Shown: piece by piece, positions 47,884-56,188 of the stretch
How positions within the stretch are numbered: the first letter of the stretch is position 1
How the letters are laid out: every line of letters starts with the position of its first letter
Assembly (NCBI RefSeq): GCF_003234365.2
Contig: NZ_CP126260.1
Location: 3,658,001 to 3,722,000 of the forward strand
Source of the DNA: Curtobacterium sp. MCJR17_020
Lineage (GTDB): Bacteria > Actinomycetota > Actinomycetes > Actinomycetales > Microbacteriaceae
Reading direction: 5' to 3'
Length of the DNA: 64,000 nucleotides
Notes under the pieces: model-generated
The model's input: the letters and a program-made list of their open reading frames with translations, nothing else
What the model was told of the DNA's origin: nothing
Databases searched by the model: none
Position numbers and translations under genes: made by a program

Positions 47884-48756
47884 TCAGGCGGATCGGCGCC
47901 AGTCCGCCAGGAACCGCGCTCCGGCCTCGTCGTGGATCACCCCGTCGGGTGCGGTGAGCACCGGGTACGGCGTCGCCGGCACGCCGTCCGAGGGACGGAC
48001 GTCGACGTGCGCGACCTCGTGACCGTTCGCGTGCAGCCAGTCCGCCATCGCGTAGTCGCTGCGCGAGTCGCCCATCGTGCGCCAGGCCGTGGGCAGCTCG
48101 CCGTCCTGCGCCAGGAGCTCGAGCGACCGCTCGGCGCCCATGTCCTTGCCGCTGCGGTCGGACTCGACGTCGGTCGAGATGATCGTCGGGTCGATCCGCC
48201 ACTGCACCGCGCCGTCGGCGTCGGGTCGGACGTCGTCGAGACGGCGCACGCCCAGGCCGCGACGCTCGAGGGCCGCCATCGCCTTCGCGTCGAACTCGGG
48301 CTGCCGGGCCAGGTACGTGGCGTTCGGCACCTCCACCCGCTGCTCGATGGACACCATCGCGCGCTTCGTCTCGTCGAAGAACACCAGGTCGGCGTACTCG
48401 GTGCGGACGAGCTCGCGCATCTCGTCGGCGTAGTCGCGCGGGAGCGCCAAGTCGTCGGCGACGGTGAGCTCGCTCATGCCGCCCTCGTACTGCGGACCGA
48501 TCGAGCACCAGACGGCGCCCTTCTCGCAGACGGCGTGCACGCGGCCACCCTCGGCGAGACCACCCGCCAGCAGCGGACCGACCACCTCGCTCCGGATGAA
48601 GGCGTCGCTCCGGCCGGTGTTGAAGACGACGGGGATGCCCTCGGCGGCGAGGGCGACGAGGTCCTCGATGATGCTCGGGATCGCGATGGTGCGGGAGACC
48701 GGGCTGGCGATGGGCCCGTCGACGTCGAGCAGGAGACCGAGACGAGGTTGGTTCAC
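47884..48756 (-). CDS. HAD-superfamily hydrolase
   Basis: A 290-residue phosphatase-like enzyme. Motif I is LLLDVDGPIA (nucleophile about D11), motif II is VVFNTGRSD, and the late Asp motif is TMGDSRSDYAMADWL. The cap resembles those of Cof or sucrose-phosphate-phosphatase types. The substrate is unknown. The start lies 12 bp after the stop of the alpha/beta hydrolase gene, so the two form an operon. Confidence 0.85.
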   Translation of the reverse strand: MNQPRLGLLLDVDGPIASPVSRTIAIPSIIEDLVALAAEGIPVVFNTGRSDAFIRSEVVGPLLAGGLAEGGRVHAVCEKGAVWCSIGPQYEGGMSELTVADDLALPRDYADEMRELVRTEYADLVFFDETKRAMVSIEQRVEVPNATYLARQPEFDAKAMAALERRGLGVRRLDDVRPDADGAVQWRIDPTIISTDVESDRSGKDMGAERSLELLAQDGELPTAWRTMGDSRSDYAMADWLHANGHEVAHVDVRPSDGVPATPYPVLTAPDGVIHDEAGARFLADWRRSA

Positions 48757-48768
48757 GGCACCATCCTC

Positions 48769-49587
48769 TCAGCCCCGCGTGACCGCCCTCGCGGTGAACT
48801 GGTCGAGCACGGCGCCGATCGCAGCCGGGTCGGGCACGTGGCCCTGCCCGGGGACCTCGACGTAGTCCGAACCCGGCACGGCCTCGACGACCGCTCGGGA
48901 CGCCTGCCGCATCCACTCGTGGCCGTCGCTGCCCGCGGCGACGAGCACCGGGACGCCGACCGCTGCTGCGACCCGCTCCGGGATCGCCAGGCCGTTGAGC
49001 ACCCGCACGTCGCGGCTGAGCACATGGGCGTCGACGACGAGGGACCGCCAGAGCGCACCCCTCAGCCGCAGCGCAGAGATCTGCCCCATCGGCACCCCCA
49101 GGACGTGCGCGAGGAACGCCCGGACGGCCTGGGCACGACGGCCTGCGGCGACGTGCTCGTCGAGCAGGTCGGCGAAGACGACGTCGTCGGCGTGCGGGTC
49201 GACCGTCGCGCGGTACGGCGGCTCCCACAGCACGGCACCCCCGAGCGGGACACCGGCGGCGAGGCCCCGGAGGACCACCCCCGCGCCCACGCAGAGCCCG
49301 AGCGCGGCGACGGGTCCGTCCACGCTCGCGACGACGGCCGCGAGGTCCTCGACCTCGCGTTCGATCGTCCACGGGGTGGTGTCGCCGCTCACACCACGGC
49401 CCCGCCGGTCGTACGTGATGACCCGGTAGCGGTCCTGCAGCGCGCCGGTCAGGTGCTCGACGGTGGGGGTGCCGTGGTGGTCGAAGGCGCCACCGACCAC
49501 GACGAGCGCCGGACCGGTCCCCGCGTCGGACACGGCGATCACCGTGCCGTCGGCGGAGACGACCGTGCGGTCGACGTGCTGGTCCAT
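48769..49587 (-). CDS. Alpha/beta hydrolase with Cys at the nucleophile position
   Basis: A 272-residue protein. It has the family opening VVSADGTVIAVSDAGTGPAL, YDRRGRGVSGDTTPW and a late VEVPGQGHVPDP with the catalytic His. The nucleophile elbow reads GLCVGAG instead of GxSxG, so the triad would be Cys-Asp-His as in dienelactone hydrolase. ATG 49587 has GGAAGG upstream. An upstream Met is in frame but lacks a ribosome site. It is the first gene of a pair with the HAD hydrolase. Confidence 0.85.
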   Translation of the reverse strand: MDQHVDRTVVSADGTVIAVSDAGTGPALVVVGGAFDHHGTPTVEHLTGALQDRYRVITYDRRGRGVSGDTTPWTIEREVEDLAAVVASVDGPVAALGLCVGAGVVLRGLAAGVPLGGAVLWEPPYRATVDPHADDVVFADLLDEHVAAGRRAQAVRAFLAHVLGVPMGQISALRLRGALWRSLVVDAHVLSRDVRVLNGLAIPERVAAAVGVPVLVAAGSDGHEWMRQASRAVVEAVPGSDYVEVPGQGHVPDPAAIGAVLDQFTARAVTRG

Positions 49588-49753
49588 TGAGGCCTTCCGA
49601 GCGAGTACGACGGCGCTGCGTCGGGTCCTCGGGACGGACCGGGCGGGTCGGTCCTCGAAGCATGGCATCGGAGCGCTCCCACGTCACCACCCGCAACCAG
49701 GGGGAGAACGGCTCCGAGTCCACCCTCGACGGAGCCGTCGACCTGTGGAATGC

Positions 49754-49779
49754 TGATTGAGCACACCCGTACTCAATCA
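49754..49779. promoter_or_regulatory. Candidate operator of the TetR/membrane-protein operon
   Basis: TGATTGAG-N10-CTCAATCA is a perfect 8-10-8 inverted repeat, 14 bp before the GTG of the membrane gene at 49793. It overlaps where the transcript would start, a typical place for TetR self-repression. Confidence 0.6.
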
Positions 49780-49792
49780 AGGGCGGACCGTC

Positions 49793-50359
49793 GTGACCTT
49801 CATCGCCATCATCGTCTGCGAGGTCGCGTTCTGGATCGCGATCCTCGGTGGGCTGACCGCTCGGTACGTCCTGCGACTCCCGCGCGCCGGCGCGTGCTTG
49901 CTCGCGGCCGCGCCGCTCGTCGACCTGGTGCTGCTCGCACTGGTCGCCGTCGACCTGCTCGGCGGCGGCACCGCCTCGTGGCACCACGGCCTGGCGGCGA
50001 TCTACATCGGGGTCTCGGTCACCTACGGCCACCGGATGATCGCCTGGGCCGACGTCCGCTTCACCCACCGGTTCGCCGGCGGGGCCGCCCCGGAGCGTCT
50101 GTCGGGACGGCGCTACACGGCCCGGTGCTGGGGGGACGTCGCGCGGACCGGGCTCGCCGTCCTGATCGCCGGCGGGATCCTCGGAGCGCTCATCGCCCTC
50201 GTCGCCGATCCGGAACGCACCGCCGAACTGCAGGGCACGTTCGCACTGCTCGGCCTGGTGTTCGCCATCGAGGTGCTCTGGGCGATCAGCTACACGCTCT
50301 GGCCGCGCAAGCCCGCACCACCCCGCGCGGGGCCGGCAGAACCCGCGGCCCGGCCGTAG
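49793..50359 (+). CDS. Four-helix membrane protein paired with a TetR regulator
   Basis: A 188-residue protein with four membrane helices (TFIAIIVCEVAFWIAILGG; LLAAAPLVDLVLLALVAVD; ARTGLAVLIAGGILGALIAL; LLGLVFAIEVLWAISYTLW). A polar loop of about 50 residues between helices 2 and 3 contains HHGLAAIYIGVSVTYGHR. I use GTG 49793 with AAGGGCGG upstream; a TTG at 49757 lies inside the palindrome. The function is unknown. The next gene, 9 bp on, is TetR-like, so this is likely its target. Confidence 0.7.
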   Translation: MTFIAIIVCEVAFWIAILGGLTARYVLRLPRAGACLLAAAPLVDLVLLALVAVDLLGGGTASWHHGLAAIYIGVSVTYGHRMIAWADVRFTHRFAGGAAPERLSGRRYTARCWGDVARTGLAVLIAGGILGALIALVADPERTAELQGTFALLGLVFAIEVLWAISYTLWPRKPAPPRAGPAEPAARP

Positions 50360-50368
50360 GCTGACCGG

Positions 50369-50962
50369 GTGCCAGTCCGCGTCGACGTCGAGGAACGGGT
50401 CGCGATCGTCACGGCGGCCTGCCTGCGCATCCTGGAACGCGACGGACTGGTCGCGTTGTCGGTCCGCAACGTCGCCGATGAGGCAGGCATCGCCGCCGCG
50501 TCGCTCCGACGGCTGTTCCCGACGCAGGACGCACTCCGTGAGCACTGCCTGACGATCATCGAGGAACGGGTCACCGCACGACTGTCGGCGCTGCGGTCGA
50601 CCGGCCGAGCGCTCGCCGTCGACATCTTGGCGCAGGTGCTCCCGCTGGACGCCGAACGCACCACCGAGATCCTCGCCCAGGTCCAACTCGGGGTGCTCTC
50701 ACGGACGGACGAGCACCTGACCGAGAGCGCTCGACGCCTGAACGACGGCGTCGGGAGGGTCTGCGCGCGAGCACTCGACGCGCTGGGAGCCGTCGATGCG
50801 CTCGACCCCGAACGTGACCGGATCGACGAGACGGACCGACTCCACGCCCTGGTCGACGGACTCGCGGTCGAACACACGTGGGATCCGGCGGCCAGGACGC
50901 CCGCGCGGGTCCTGTCGCTCGTCGAGCTCCACCTCGACGGACTCGGCGCCCCGCGGAGCTGA
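50369..50962 (+). CDS. TetR-family regulator
   Basis: A 197-residue repressor. The helix-turn-helix is at about residues 10-55 (RVAIVTAACLRILERDGLVA, SVRNVADEAGIAAASLRRLF). The C-terminal ligand domain has VQLGVLSRTDEHLTESARRL. GTG 50369 follows the stop of the membrane gene by 9 bp. It probably binds the palindrome at 49754-49779. It is convergent with the ogt gene. Confidence 0.9.
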   Translation: MPVRVDVEERVAIVTAACLRILERDGLVALSVRNVADEAGIAAASLRRLFPTQDALREHCLTIIEERVTARLSALRSTGRALAVDILAQVLPLDAERTTEILAQVQLGVLSRTDEHLTESARRLNDGVGRVCARALDALGAVDALDPERDRIDETDRLHALVDGLAVEHTWDPAARTPARVLSLVELHLDGLGAPRS

Positions 50963-50982
50963 CCGGTCCGGCGCGACGCGGG

Positions 50983-51495
50983 TCAGACGAGCGCCGTGGT
51001 GCCGACTGATTCCCGCTCGAGCAACGATCGCTTGACGTCGAGCCCCCATGCGAAGCCCCCGAGTGTGCCGTCGGATCGCAGCACCCGGTGGCACGGCACG
51101 AACAGTGCGGGAGCGTTCCGTGCGCACACGCTGGCGGCGGCCCGCACGGCGTCCGGACGACCCATCGCCCCGGCGAACTCGGTGTAGGTCAGGGTGCCGC
51201 CGGCGGGGATGCGGCGGAGCTGCCGCCACCCCTCGGTGAACAGGTCGGTGCCGAACTGCCGCACCGGCACCTGCATGGCGTGCTCGACCTCGCCCGAGTA
51301 GAAGGCGTCCACGGCGTCGGCAGCGGCGACCGTGCCGTCGACGATGCGACTGGGTCGGTACCGGTCGGCGAGCCGCCCGAGGATCCGGTCGACGGAGTCG
51401 GTCCAGCCCGAGGCGAGGACACGGCCCTCGGCGTCCTCGAGCACGGTGAAGGCCCCGTCCGGGGTGTCCAGGGTCTGGATGGTTGCGTCGGTCAT
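50983..51495 (-). CDS. ogt: Methylated-DNA-protein cysteine methyltransferase
   Basis: A 170-residue suicide repair protein that moves O6-alkyl groups from guanine to its own Cys. The active site is ALFVPCHRVLRSDG. TLTYTEFAGAMGRPDAVRA gives the DNA-recognition helix with the Arg finger. ATG 51495 overlaps the stop of ada-alkA (ATGA), so both repair proteins are co-translated. Length is normal. Confidence 0.95.
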   Translation of the reverse strand: MTDATIQTLDTPDGAFTVLEDAEGRVLASGWTDSVDRILGRLADRYRPSRIVDGTVAAADAVDAFYSGEVEHAMQVPVRQFGTDLFTEGWRQLRRIPAGGTLTYTEFAGAMGRPDAVRAAASVCARNAPALFVPCHRVLRSDGTLGGFAWGLDVKRSLLERESVGTTALV

Positions 51496-53090
51496 CGTTC
51501 GTCCTTCCGAGGATCGTTGTCTGCGTGCCGCGCACGGTCGGTGCCGTGCGCCCGTGCACCGGCGGCCGTCGTGATCGCGCGGTCGATGATCGGTCGCCAG
51601 CAGTGCATCGTCAGGTAGCTCCGCCAGGGCGCCACCTGCTCCGACCATAGGGAGAGCTCGCGCGCCGAACCGGGCAGTCCGAGTTCCTGTGCACCGTTGC
51701 GCACGGCGAGGTCGCTGTGGAGGAACACGTCGGGGTGGTGCCGGACCCGGAGCGCCACGTAGTCGGCGGTCCACGGCCCGATGCCCTTCACCGCCAGCAA
51801 CCGCTCGCGCAGTTCGTCGAGGGACTGTCCGCCGTCGATGACGAGCGACCCATCGGTGAGCGCCGCGGCGACCCGCAGGATCGTGTCGACGCGGGCGGCC
51901 GGACCGCGCAGTACCTCGTGGCCGCGGGCGGCGATGACCTCGGCGGACGGGAACAGCAGGCCGTCCGGCAGGATCGCCGACGGCACGGCGGGACCGAGCG
52001 CCGCCACGAGCCGCGTCTGGGCCGTCCGGGCCGCGGCGACGGAGACCTGCTGCCCGATGAGGGTGCGGAACACGATCTCGTGCGCGTCGACAGCGCCGGG
52101 CAGCCGCAGGCCGGGGACCCGCTGCACGGCCGCAGCGAGCTCGGGCACGGAGCCGAGCACCGCGTCGACGGCGACCGGGTCGGCGTCGAGGTCGAAGTAC
52201 GACCGGACGCGGGCGACGAGCGTCGGCAGGTCGGACAGGTCGGTGACGCGCACCCGCAGGTCGATCCCGGTGCCGCGACCGGCTGCGGTGGAGCCGTGCG
52301 CCCCCGCGACCGCGGCCGATGCGCTGAACCAGCCCGGGCCTCCCGGCAGGTCGAGCAGTCGCCCGTACGAGGTGACCCGACCGGATCCGTCGGTGTCCAC
52401 CTGCTCCAGCCCTGGCAGGGCGTGCAGTGCGTGCCAGTCGAGGAGCCCCTGCGCGTCGAACGGCGGCCGCGCGGGCAGGTGCACGTGCAGTGCGCCGTCG
52501 GACGCGGGACGGAGCGTCCGACGGGCGCGCAGCTCGGACGGGGTGACGGCGAAGACCTCGCGGACGGTCTCGTTGAACTGGCGGACGCTCGCGAACCCGG
52601 CCGCGAAGGCGACGTCCGCGATGGGCAGGTCCGACGACGTCAGCAGCGTGCGTGCCGTCTGGGCGCGGTGCGCGCGACTGAGCGCCTTCGGTCCGGCGCC
52701 GAGCTCGGCCGTCATGATGCGGTTGAGCTGGCGTTCGGAGTAGCCGACCCGTGCGGCGAGCCCCGGGACGCCGTCGCGTTCGACGACACCGTCGAGGACG
52801 AGGCGCATGGCGCGACCGGCGACGTCCTCACGCAGGTCCCACTCGGGGCTGCCGGGGGTCGCTTCGGGCAGGCAGCGCTTGCAGGCGCGGAAGCCCGCCA
52901 GGTGCGCCGCCGCGCTCGTGCGGTAGAAGGTGACGCCGGTCTCGCGGGGCGTGCGTGCCGGGCAGCTCGGTCGGCAGTAGATGCCGGTGGAGTGCACGGC
53001 GGTGACGAACTGGCCGTCGAAGCGTGCGTCGCGCGAGGCGACGACGCGGTAGCGCTCGGCGTGCAGCTGGTCGGTTCCGGGGATGGTCAC
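51492..53090 (-). CDS. alkA: Ada-type sensor / AraC / AlkA glycosylase fusion
   Basis: A 532-residue fusion. Residues 5-80 form the Ada zinc domain, with the methyl-accepting Cys region GIYCRPSCPARTP and FRACKRCLPEA. Residues 90-190 are an AraC DNA-binding domain (GLAARVGYSERQLNR; VAFAAGFASVRQFNE). The rest is an AlkA N-domain and an HhH-GPD glycosylase (VKGIGPWTADYVALR, with Asp in VFLHSDLAVRNG). It both senses methylation and removes N-alkylated bases. GTG 53090 is the start. It is first in an operon with ogt. Confidence 0.95.
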   Translation of the reverse strand: MTIPGTDQLHAERYRVVASRDARFDGQFVTAVHSTGIYCRPSCPARTPRETGVTFYRTSAAAHLAGFRACKRCLPEATPGSPEWDLREDVAGRAMRLVLDGVVERDGVPGLAARVGYSERQLNRIMTAELGAGPKALSRAHRAQTARTLLTSSDLPIADVAFAAGFASVRQFNETVREVFAVTPSELRARRTLRPASDGALHVHLPARPPFDAQGLLDWHALHALPGLEQVDTDGSGRVTSYGRLLDLPGGPGWFSASAAVAGAHGSTAAGRGTGIDLRVRVTDLSDLPTLVARVRSYFDLDADPVAVDAVLGSVPELAAAVQRVPGLRLPGAVDAHEIVFRTLIGQQVSVAAARTAQTRLVAALGPAVPSAILPDGLLFPSAEVIAARGHEVLRGPAARVDTILRVAAALTDGSLVIDGGQSLDELRERLLAVKGIGPWTADYVALRVRHHPDVFLHSDLAVRNGAQELGLPGSARELSLWSEQVAPWRSYLTMHCWRPIIDRAITTAAGARAHGTDRARHADNDPRKDER

Positions 53091-53203
53091 GGTCCCAGCC
53101 TGACACGCACCACCGACCGCGACTGGCGGAAATCGGACGGCGCGGCAGTCGCGTGCGGGCGCGCCTGCGTGGCGCGTCGCGTGGTCCGGGCGGGCCCGAC
53201 GTT

Positions 53204-53290
53204 CCGAGATCTCGGCATGTCGGCGCTCCGTGTGCCCACCCGTGGAACCTCGGCGCCACACCGACGGCGTGTTGTGGAACCTCGGCGCCG
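53204..53290. repeat. Palindrome and 16-bp direct repeats upstream of ada-alkA
   Basis: CCGAGATCTCGG is a 12-bp palindrome at 53204-53215. GTGGAACCTCGGCGCC occurs at 53243-53258 and at 53275-53290, a 32-bp period. They lie in the 246-bp non-coding gap between the divergent ada-alkA and MOSC genes. The 53091-53203 part shows no other feature. Confidence 0.7.
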
Positions 53291-53310
53291 CGGCACCGAC
53301 GACGGTCGAC

Positions 53311-53321
53311 CGGGAGGCCCG
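53311..53321 (+). repeat. Dispersed motif CGGGAGGCCCG (single copy)
   Basis: It lies 16 bp before the MOSC start, with flanks like those of the copy at 47866. Confidence 0.6.
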
Positions 53322-53336
53322 GCTAGCGTTGGGCGG

Positions 53337-53945
53337 GTGACCTCCGGAGACGACGTGGCCGGGTCTGACCACCGGGTCGGCTCCGACGTGCTCGCCGACT
53401 CCGCCGACCTGCCGTTCCGGACCGACGTCGAGATCGCACTGCTGCTCGTGTCGCGCCGCCACCGCTACGAGGGCAGACCGGCCGACGGTGCCCTGCCGGT
53501 CCGGTCGGACGACCCGGACGAGCTGCGCGACCGCATCGGACTCCGCGCCGGCCTCGGCATCGTCGGCGACCGCTACTTCGCGGCGCGGGCGCACGTGCAC
53601 GCCTCGGTGACGGTCATCGGGCTCGAGGGCCTCGAGGAGGTCGGACGATCACTCGGCGTGCCGGTCGATCCCGTGGCGACCCGGCGGAACGTGTTCCTGC
53701 GGGGCGCCGACGTCGAAGCGCTGCGGGGCGAGCCGTTCTCCCTGCAGAGCCCCGGCAGCGGTGCCGTGCTGTTCCGCGGGTACCGGCCGGCGAACCCGTG
53801 CGCCTGGATGGACCACGAGGTGGCTCCGGGGGCGTTCCGGGCGATGCGTGGACGGGGCGGGGTGCGGTGCGACCCCGAGTCCGACGGCGTGCTCGCCCTC
53901 GGACCCGCGGTGCTCCGGACGACCCGCCCCGTCGCGCTGGGCTGA
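53337..53945 (+). CDS. MOSC-domain protein
   Basis: A 202-residue protein. The MOSC pattern is present: GLGIVGDRYFAARAH, VTVIGLEGLEEV, TRRNVFLRGADVEAL and RPANPCAWMDHEVAPG with the conserved Cys. MOSC proteins bind sulfur or molybdenum cofactor and often detoxify N-hydroxylated bases. GTG 53337 is the start. It is divergent from ada-alkA, which fits a repair-related role, though that is only suggested by position. Confidence 0.85.
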   Translation: MTSGDDVAGSDHRVGSDVLADSADLPFRTDVEIALLLVSRRHRYEGRPADGALPVRSDDPDELRDRIGLRAGLGIVGDRYFAARAHVHASVTVIGLEGLEEVGRSLGVPVDPVATRRNVFLRGADVEALRGEPFSLQSPGSGAVLFRGYRPANPCAWMDHEVAPGAFRAMRGRGGVRCDPESDGVLALGPAVLRTTRPVALG

Positions 53946-53976
53946 CAGCGGCGCCGTCAGCGGCAGCGCACCGTGC

Positions 53977-54519
53977 TCACGCGGTCAGCGCGCTCTCGAT
54001 CGCGTCGACGAAGGCCGGCAGGTCGTCGGGGTTCCGCGAGGTGATGATGCCGCCGTCGACCTGGACCTCCTGGTCGACCCACTCGGCGCCGGCGTTCCGG
54101 ACATCGGTCTGCAGCGACGGGAACGAGGTGATCGTCCGTCCGCGCAGCACGCCGGCCTCGATGAGGGTCCACGGGCCGTGGCAGATCGCCGCGACGGGCT
54201 TGTTCGCCTCGACGAACGCCGTCACCAGGGAGACCGCCGAGTTGTCCTGTCGCAGGGTGTCCGCGTTGATGGTGCCGCCGGGGACCACGAGCGCGTCGTA
54301 CCCGGTCACGTTGACACCGGCGATGGTGGTGTCGGGGTCGAGGGACTTGCCGGGGTCCTTGTCGCCGACGAGGGTCGCGATCGAACCGGAGTCCTGCGCC
54401 GCCACGGTCACCGTCGCGCCGCGCTCGCGGAGCTGGTCGACGGGCACGACGATCTCGTCCTGCTCCACGCCGTAGTTCGTCGCGATGACGAGGACCTTCT
54501 TGCCGTCCAGGGTTGCCAT
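53977..54519 (-). CDS. DJ-1/PfpI-family protein
   Basis: A 180-residue protein. The nucleophile Cys is in VAAICHGPWTLIEAG with the following His. The acidic partner is in TNYGVEQDEIVVP. Family members act as proteases, glyoxalases or deglycases; the sequence alone does not decide. ATG 54519 has AGGAG upstream. It is convergent with the MOSC gene. Confidence 0.92.
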   Translation of the reverse strand: MATLDGKKVLVIATNYGVEQDEIVVPVDQLRERGATVTVAAQDSGSIATLVGDKDPGKSLDPDTTIAGVNVTGYDALVVPGGTINADTLRQDNSAVSLVTAFVEANKPVAAICHGPWTLIEAGVLRGRTITSFPSLQTDVRNAGAEWVDQEVQVDGGIITSRNPDDLPAFVDAIESALTA

Positions 54520-54532
54520 GGTCGCTCCTTCC

Positions 54533-54582
54533 GCGGCCCGGTGGTTCCGGCCGCACGTGCGGCCCGGTGGTTCCGGCCGCAC
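54533..54582. repeat. Two 24-bp direct repeats upstream of the DJ-1/PfpI gene
   Basis: GCGGCCCGGTGGTTCCGGCC plus CGCAC-type end occurs at 54533-54556 and 54559-54582, separated by GT (26-bp period). The first copy starts 14 bp before the gene start, covering the probable promoter. Each unit begins and ends with GCGGCC/GGCCGC, so it is itself partly palindromic. Confidence 0.8.
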
Positions 54583-54634
54583 ACCCGAGGGTCGTCGGGG
54601 AGCGCTGGGCGTGCCCGCAGGACGCAGCGGGTCC

Positions 54635-55288
54635 TCAGCCGCGGATGCGGAAAGCGGACCCTTCGGCCTCGACGGTGATGCCGTCGTACCCCGACACCCG
54701 GTAGAGCCCGGCCGTGACGTCCGACTCGTGCGGGCCGACGACGACCGTGGTCGCTCCCGAGGCGATGGCCGACTCGAGGCCGGCGGGGGCGTCCTCGAAC
54801 GCGACGCAGTCGGTGGCCGCGACACCGAGCAGCGCGGCACCCCGCAGGTACCCGTCGGGGTGCGGCTTGCCGTGCTCGACGTCCTCGGACGGCACGAACG
54901 CCGTCGGCATGGTCAGGCCCGCTGCCGCCATCCGGCCGGCGGCCAGGTCGCGCGGTGCGCTCGTCACGAGCGCCACCGGGACCCCGGCGTCGAGGAGCCG
55001 GTCCACGAAGGCGGCGGCACCGGGGATCTCGAAGATGCCCTCGCTGCTCGCGCTCTCCTCGGCGACCAGTGCCGCGGCGATGCGGAGCTGCTCGTCGCGG
55101 TCCAGGTCGGGCAGGAAGTGCTCGATCGTACTGATCGCCTGACGGCCGTGCGAGAAGGCGAGGATGTCGGCCGGGTCGATGCCGCGGTCCTGACCGAAGC
55201 GGGTCCAGGTCGCCTCGACCACCGCGGTCGAGTCGACGAGCGTCCCGTCCATGTCGAAGAGGACCCCGGACGCCACGATGTCGATCAC
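54635..55288 (-). CDS. HAD-family phosphatase (beta-phosphoglucomutase-like)
   Basis: A 217-residue enzyme. Motif I VLFDMDGTLVDSTAVVEATW, motif II VALVTSAPRDL, motif III KPHPDGYLRGAALLG and motif IV CVAFEDAPAGLESAIASG are complete. Sugar phosphates are the usual substrates. It begins at GTG 55288; a GTG 12 bp further in is also possible. It lies downstream of repeat copy B and the RibD-like gene on the same strand. Confidence 0.9.
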   Translation of the reverse strand: MIDIVASGVLFDMDGTLVDSTAVVEATWTRFGQDRGIDPADILAFSHGRQAISTIEHFLPDLDRDEQLRIAAALVAEESASSEGIFEIPGAAAFVDRLLDAGVPVALVTSAPRDLAAGRMAAAGLTMPTAFVPSEDVEHGKPHPDGYLRGAALLGVAATDCVAFEDAPAGLESAIASGATTVVVGPHESDVTAGLYRVSGYDGITVEAEGSAFRIRG

Positions 55289-55363
55289 GCGCCCGACCCT
55301 AGCCGACGCGGCCGACCGGCACCGAGACTCGGGCGGGCGGCTCCGAGACTCGGGCGGTCGACC

Positions 55364-55441
55364 CCGAGTCTCGTCTCCGGCGACACTTCTCGGCCTCCGG
55401 AGCGCGAGGAGTGTCGCTCAGGCCGAGACTCGGGCGGGCGG
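55364..55441. repeat. Structured dispersed element, copy B
   Basis: The element is framed by CCGAGTCTCG and CCGAGACTCG. It has an inner stem CGACACTTCTCG / CGAGGAGTGTCG and a CTCCGGAG tip. Two extra CCGAGACTCGGGCGG units precede it (from 55322 and 55343). It overlaps the 3' end of the RibD-like gene and supplies its last eight codons and stop. Confidence 0.75.
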
Positions 55442-56188
55442 CTCCGCCCGGACGTACCGGGTCAGCAGCACGTCACCCGCACCGCGGAGCACGTGCGCGG
55501 GGCGCATCCGCCGCAGCTCCGGGGAACCGCCGCGGGCGATCCGGGGCCCGGTGCCGCCCTCGAGCGACGGATCGATCGTCAGGGTCAGCTCGTCGACGGC
55601 GTCCGCGGCGATGAGCGACCCGAGGAACGACGGGCCGCCCTCGCAGTGGATCGTGCCGAGCCCCCGCGCCACCAGTGCGTCGCGGACGAGCGACACGTCG
55701 ACCGACTCGGGATCGGCCGCGGAGCTGCACGGCACGACGTCGGCGACGGACGACAGCGCGACCCCGGCGTCCGACGCCGTCGCAGCCGCGGAGGTCAGGA
55801 CGACGGGCCGGACCGGGGCCTCGGTGAACACCCGCGAAGCAGGATCGAGCGACAGCGACCTGGAGACGATCGCGAACACCGGGTGGTCGGGCATGCCGTG
55901 CGCCCGACGCCAGGCCACGTCGGCGTCGTGCAGGACCATCGGCCCGTAGCCCTCGTCGCGCACGGTGCCCGCGGCGACGAGCACCACGTCGGCCACCCGG
56001 CGGAGCAGGTCGAACACGCGCAGGTCGTCCGGGCCGCCGAGCGACCCCGAGACCCCGGCGGCCGAGGCGGACCCGTCGAGCGTCGCCACGAAGTTCACCC
56101 GCAGCCACGGCGCCGACGCACCTGCGGTGTACAGGTCGACCAGGTCGTCGTCGGACAGGTCCGCGATCGACGGGGGCAGGACGTTCAC
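55418..56188 (-). CDS. RibD C-terminal-type reductase (pyrimidine reductase family)
   Basis: A 256-residue NADPH-dependent reductase of the RibD_C/DHFR-like fold. WLRVNFVATLDGSASAAGVS gives the N-terminal signature. LVAAGTVRDEGYGP, then IHCEGGPSFLGSLIAA and DELTLTIDPSLEGG follow. In a folate operon, it might take the place of a reductase, but the substrate is not known. GTG 56188 overlaps the folP2 stop (GTGA). The C-terminal codons lie in repeat copy B. Confidence 0.85.
   Translation of the reverse strand: MNVLPPSIADLSDDDLVDLYTAGASAPWLRVNFVATLDGSASAAGVSGSLGGPDDLRVFDLLRRVADVVLVAAGTVRDEGYGPMVLHDADVAWRRAHGMPDHPVFAIVSRSLSLDPASRVFTEAPVRPVVLTSAAATASDAGVALSSVADVVPCSSAADPESVDVSLVRDALVARGLGTIHCEGGPSFLGSLIAADAVDELTLTIDPSLEGGTGPRIARGGSPELRRMRPAHVLRGAGDVLLTRYVRAEPPARVSA

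Noticed and set aside
53761..54678. Plus-strand frame opposite the DJ-1/PfpI gene
   Set aside because: It overlaps two well-supported genes and has no motif.
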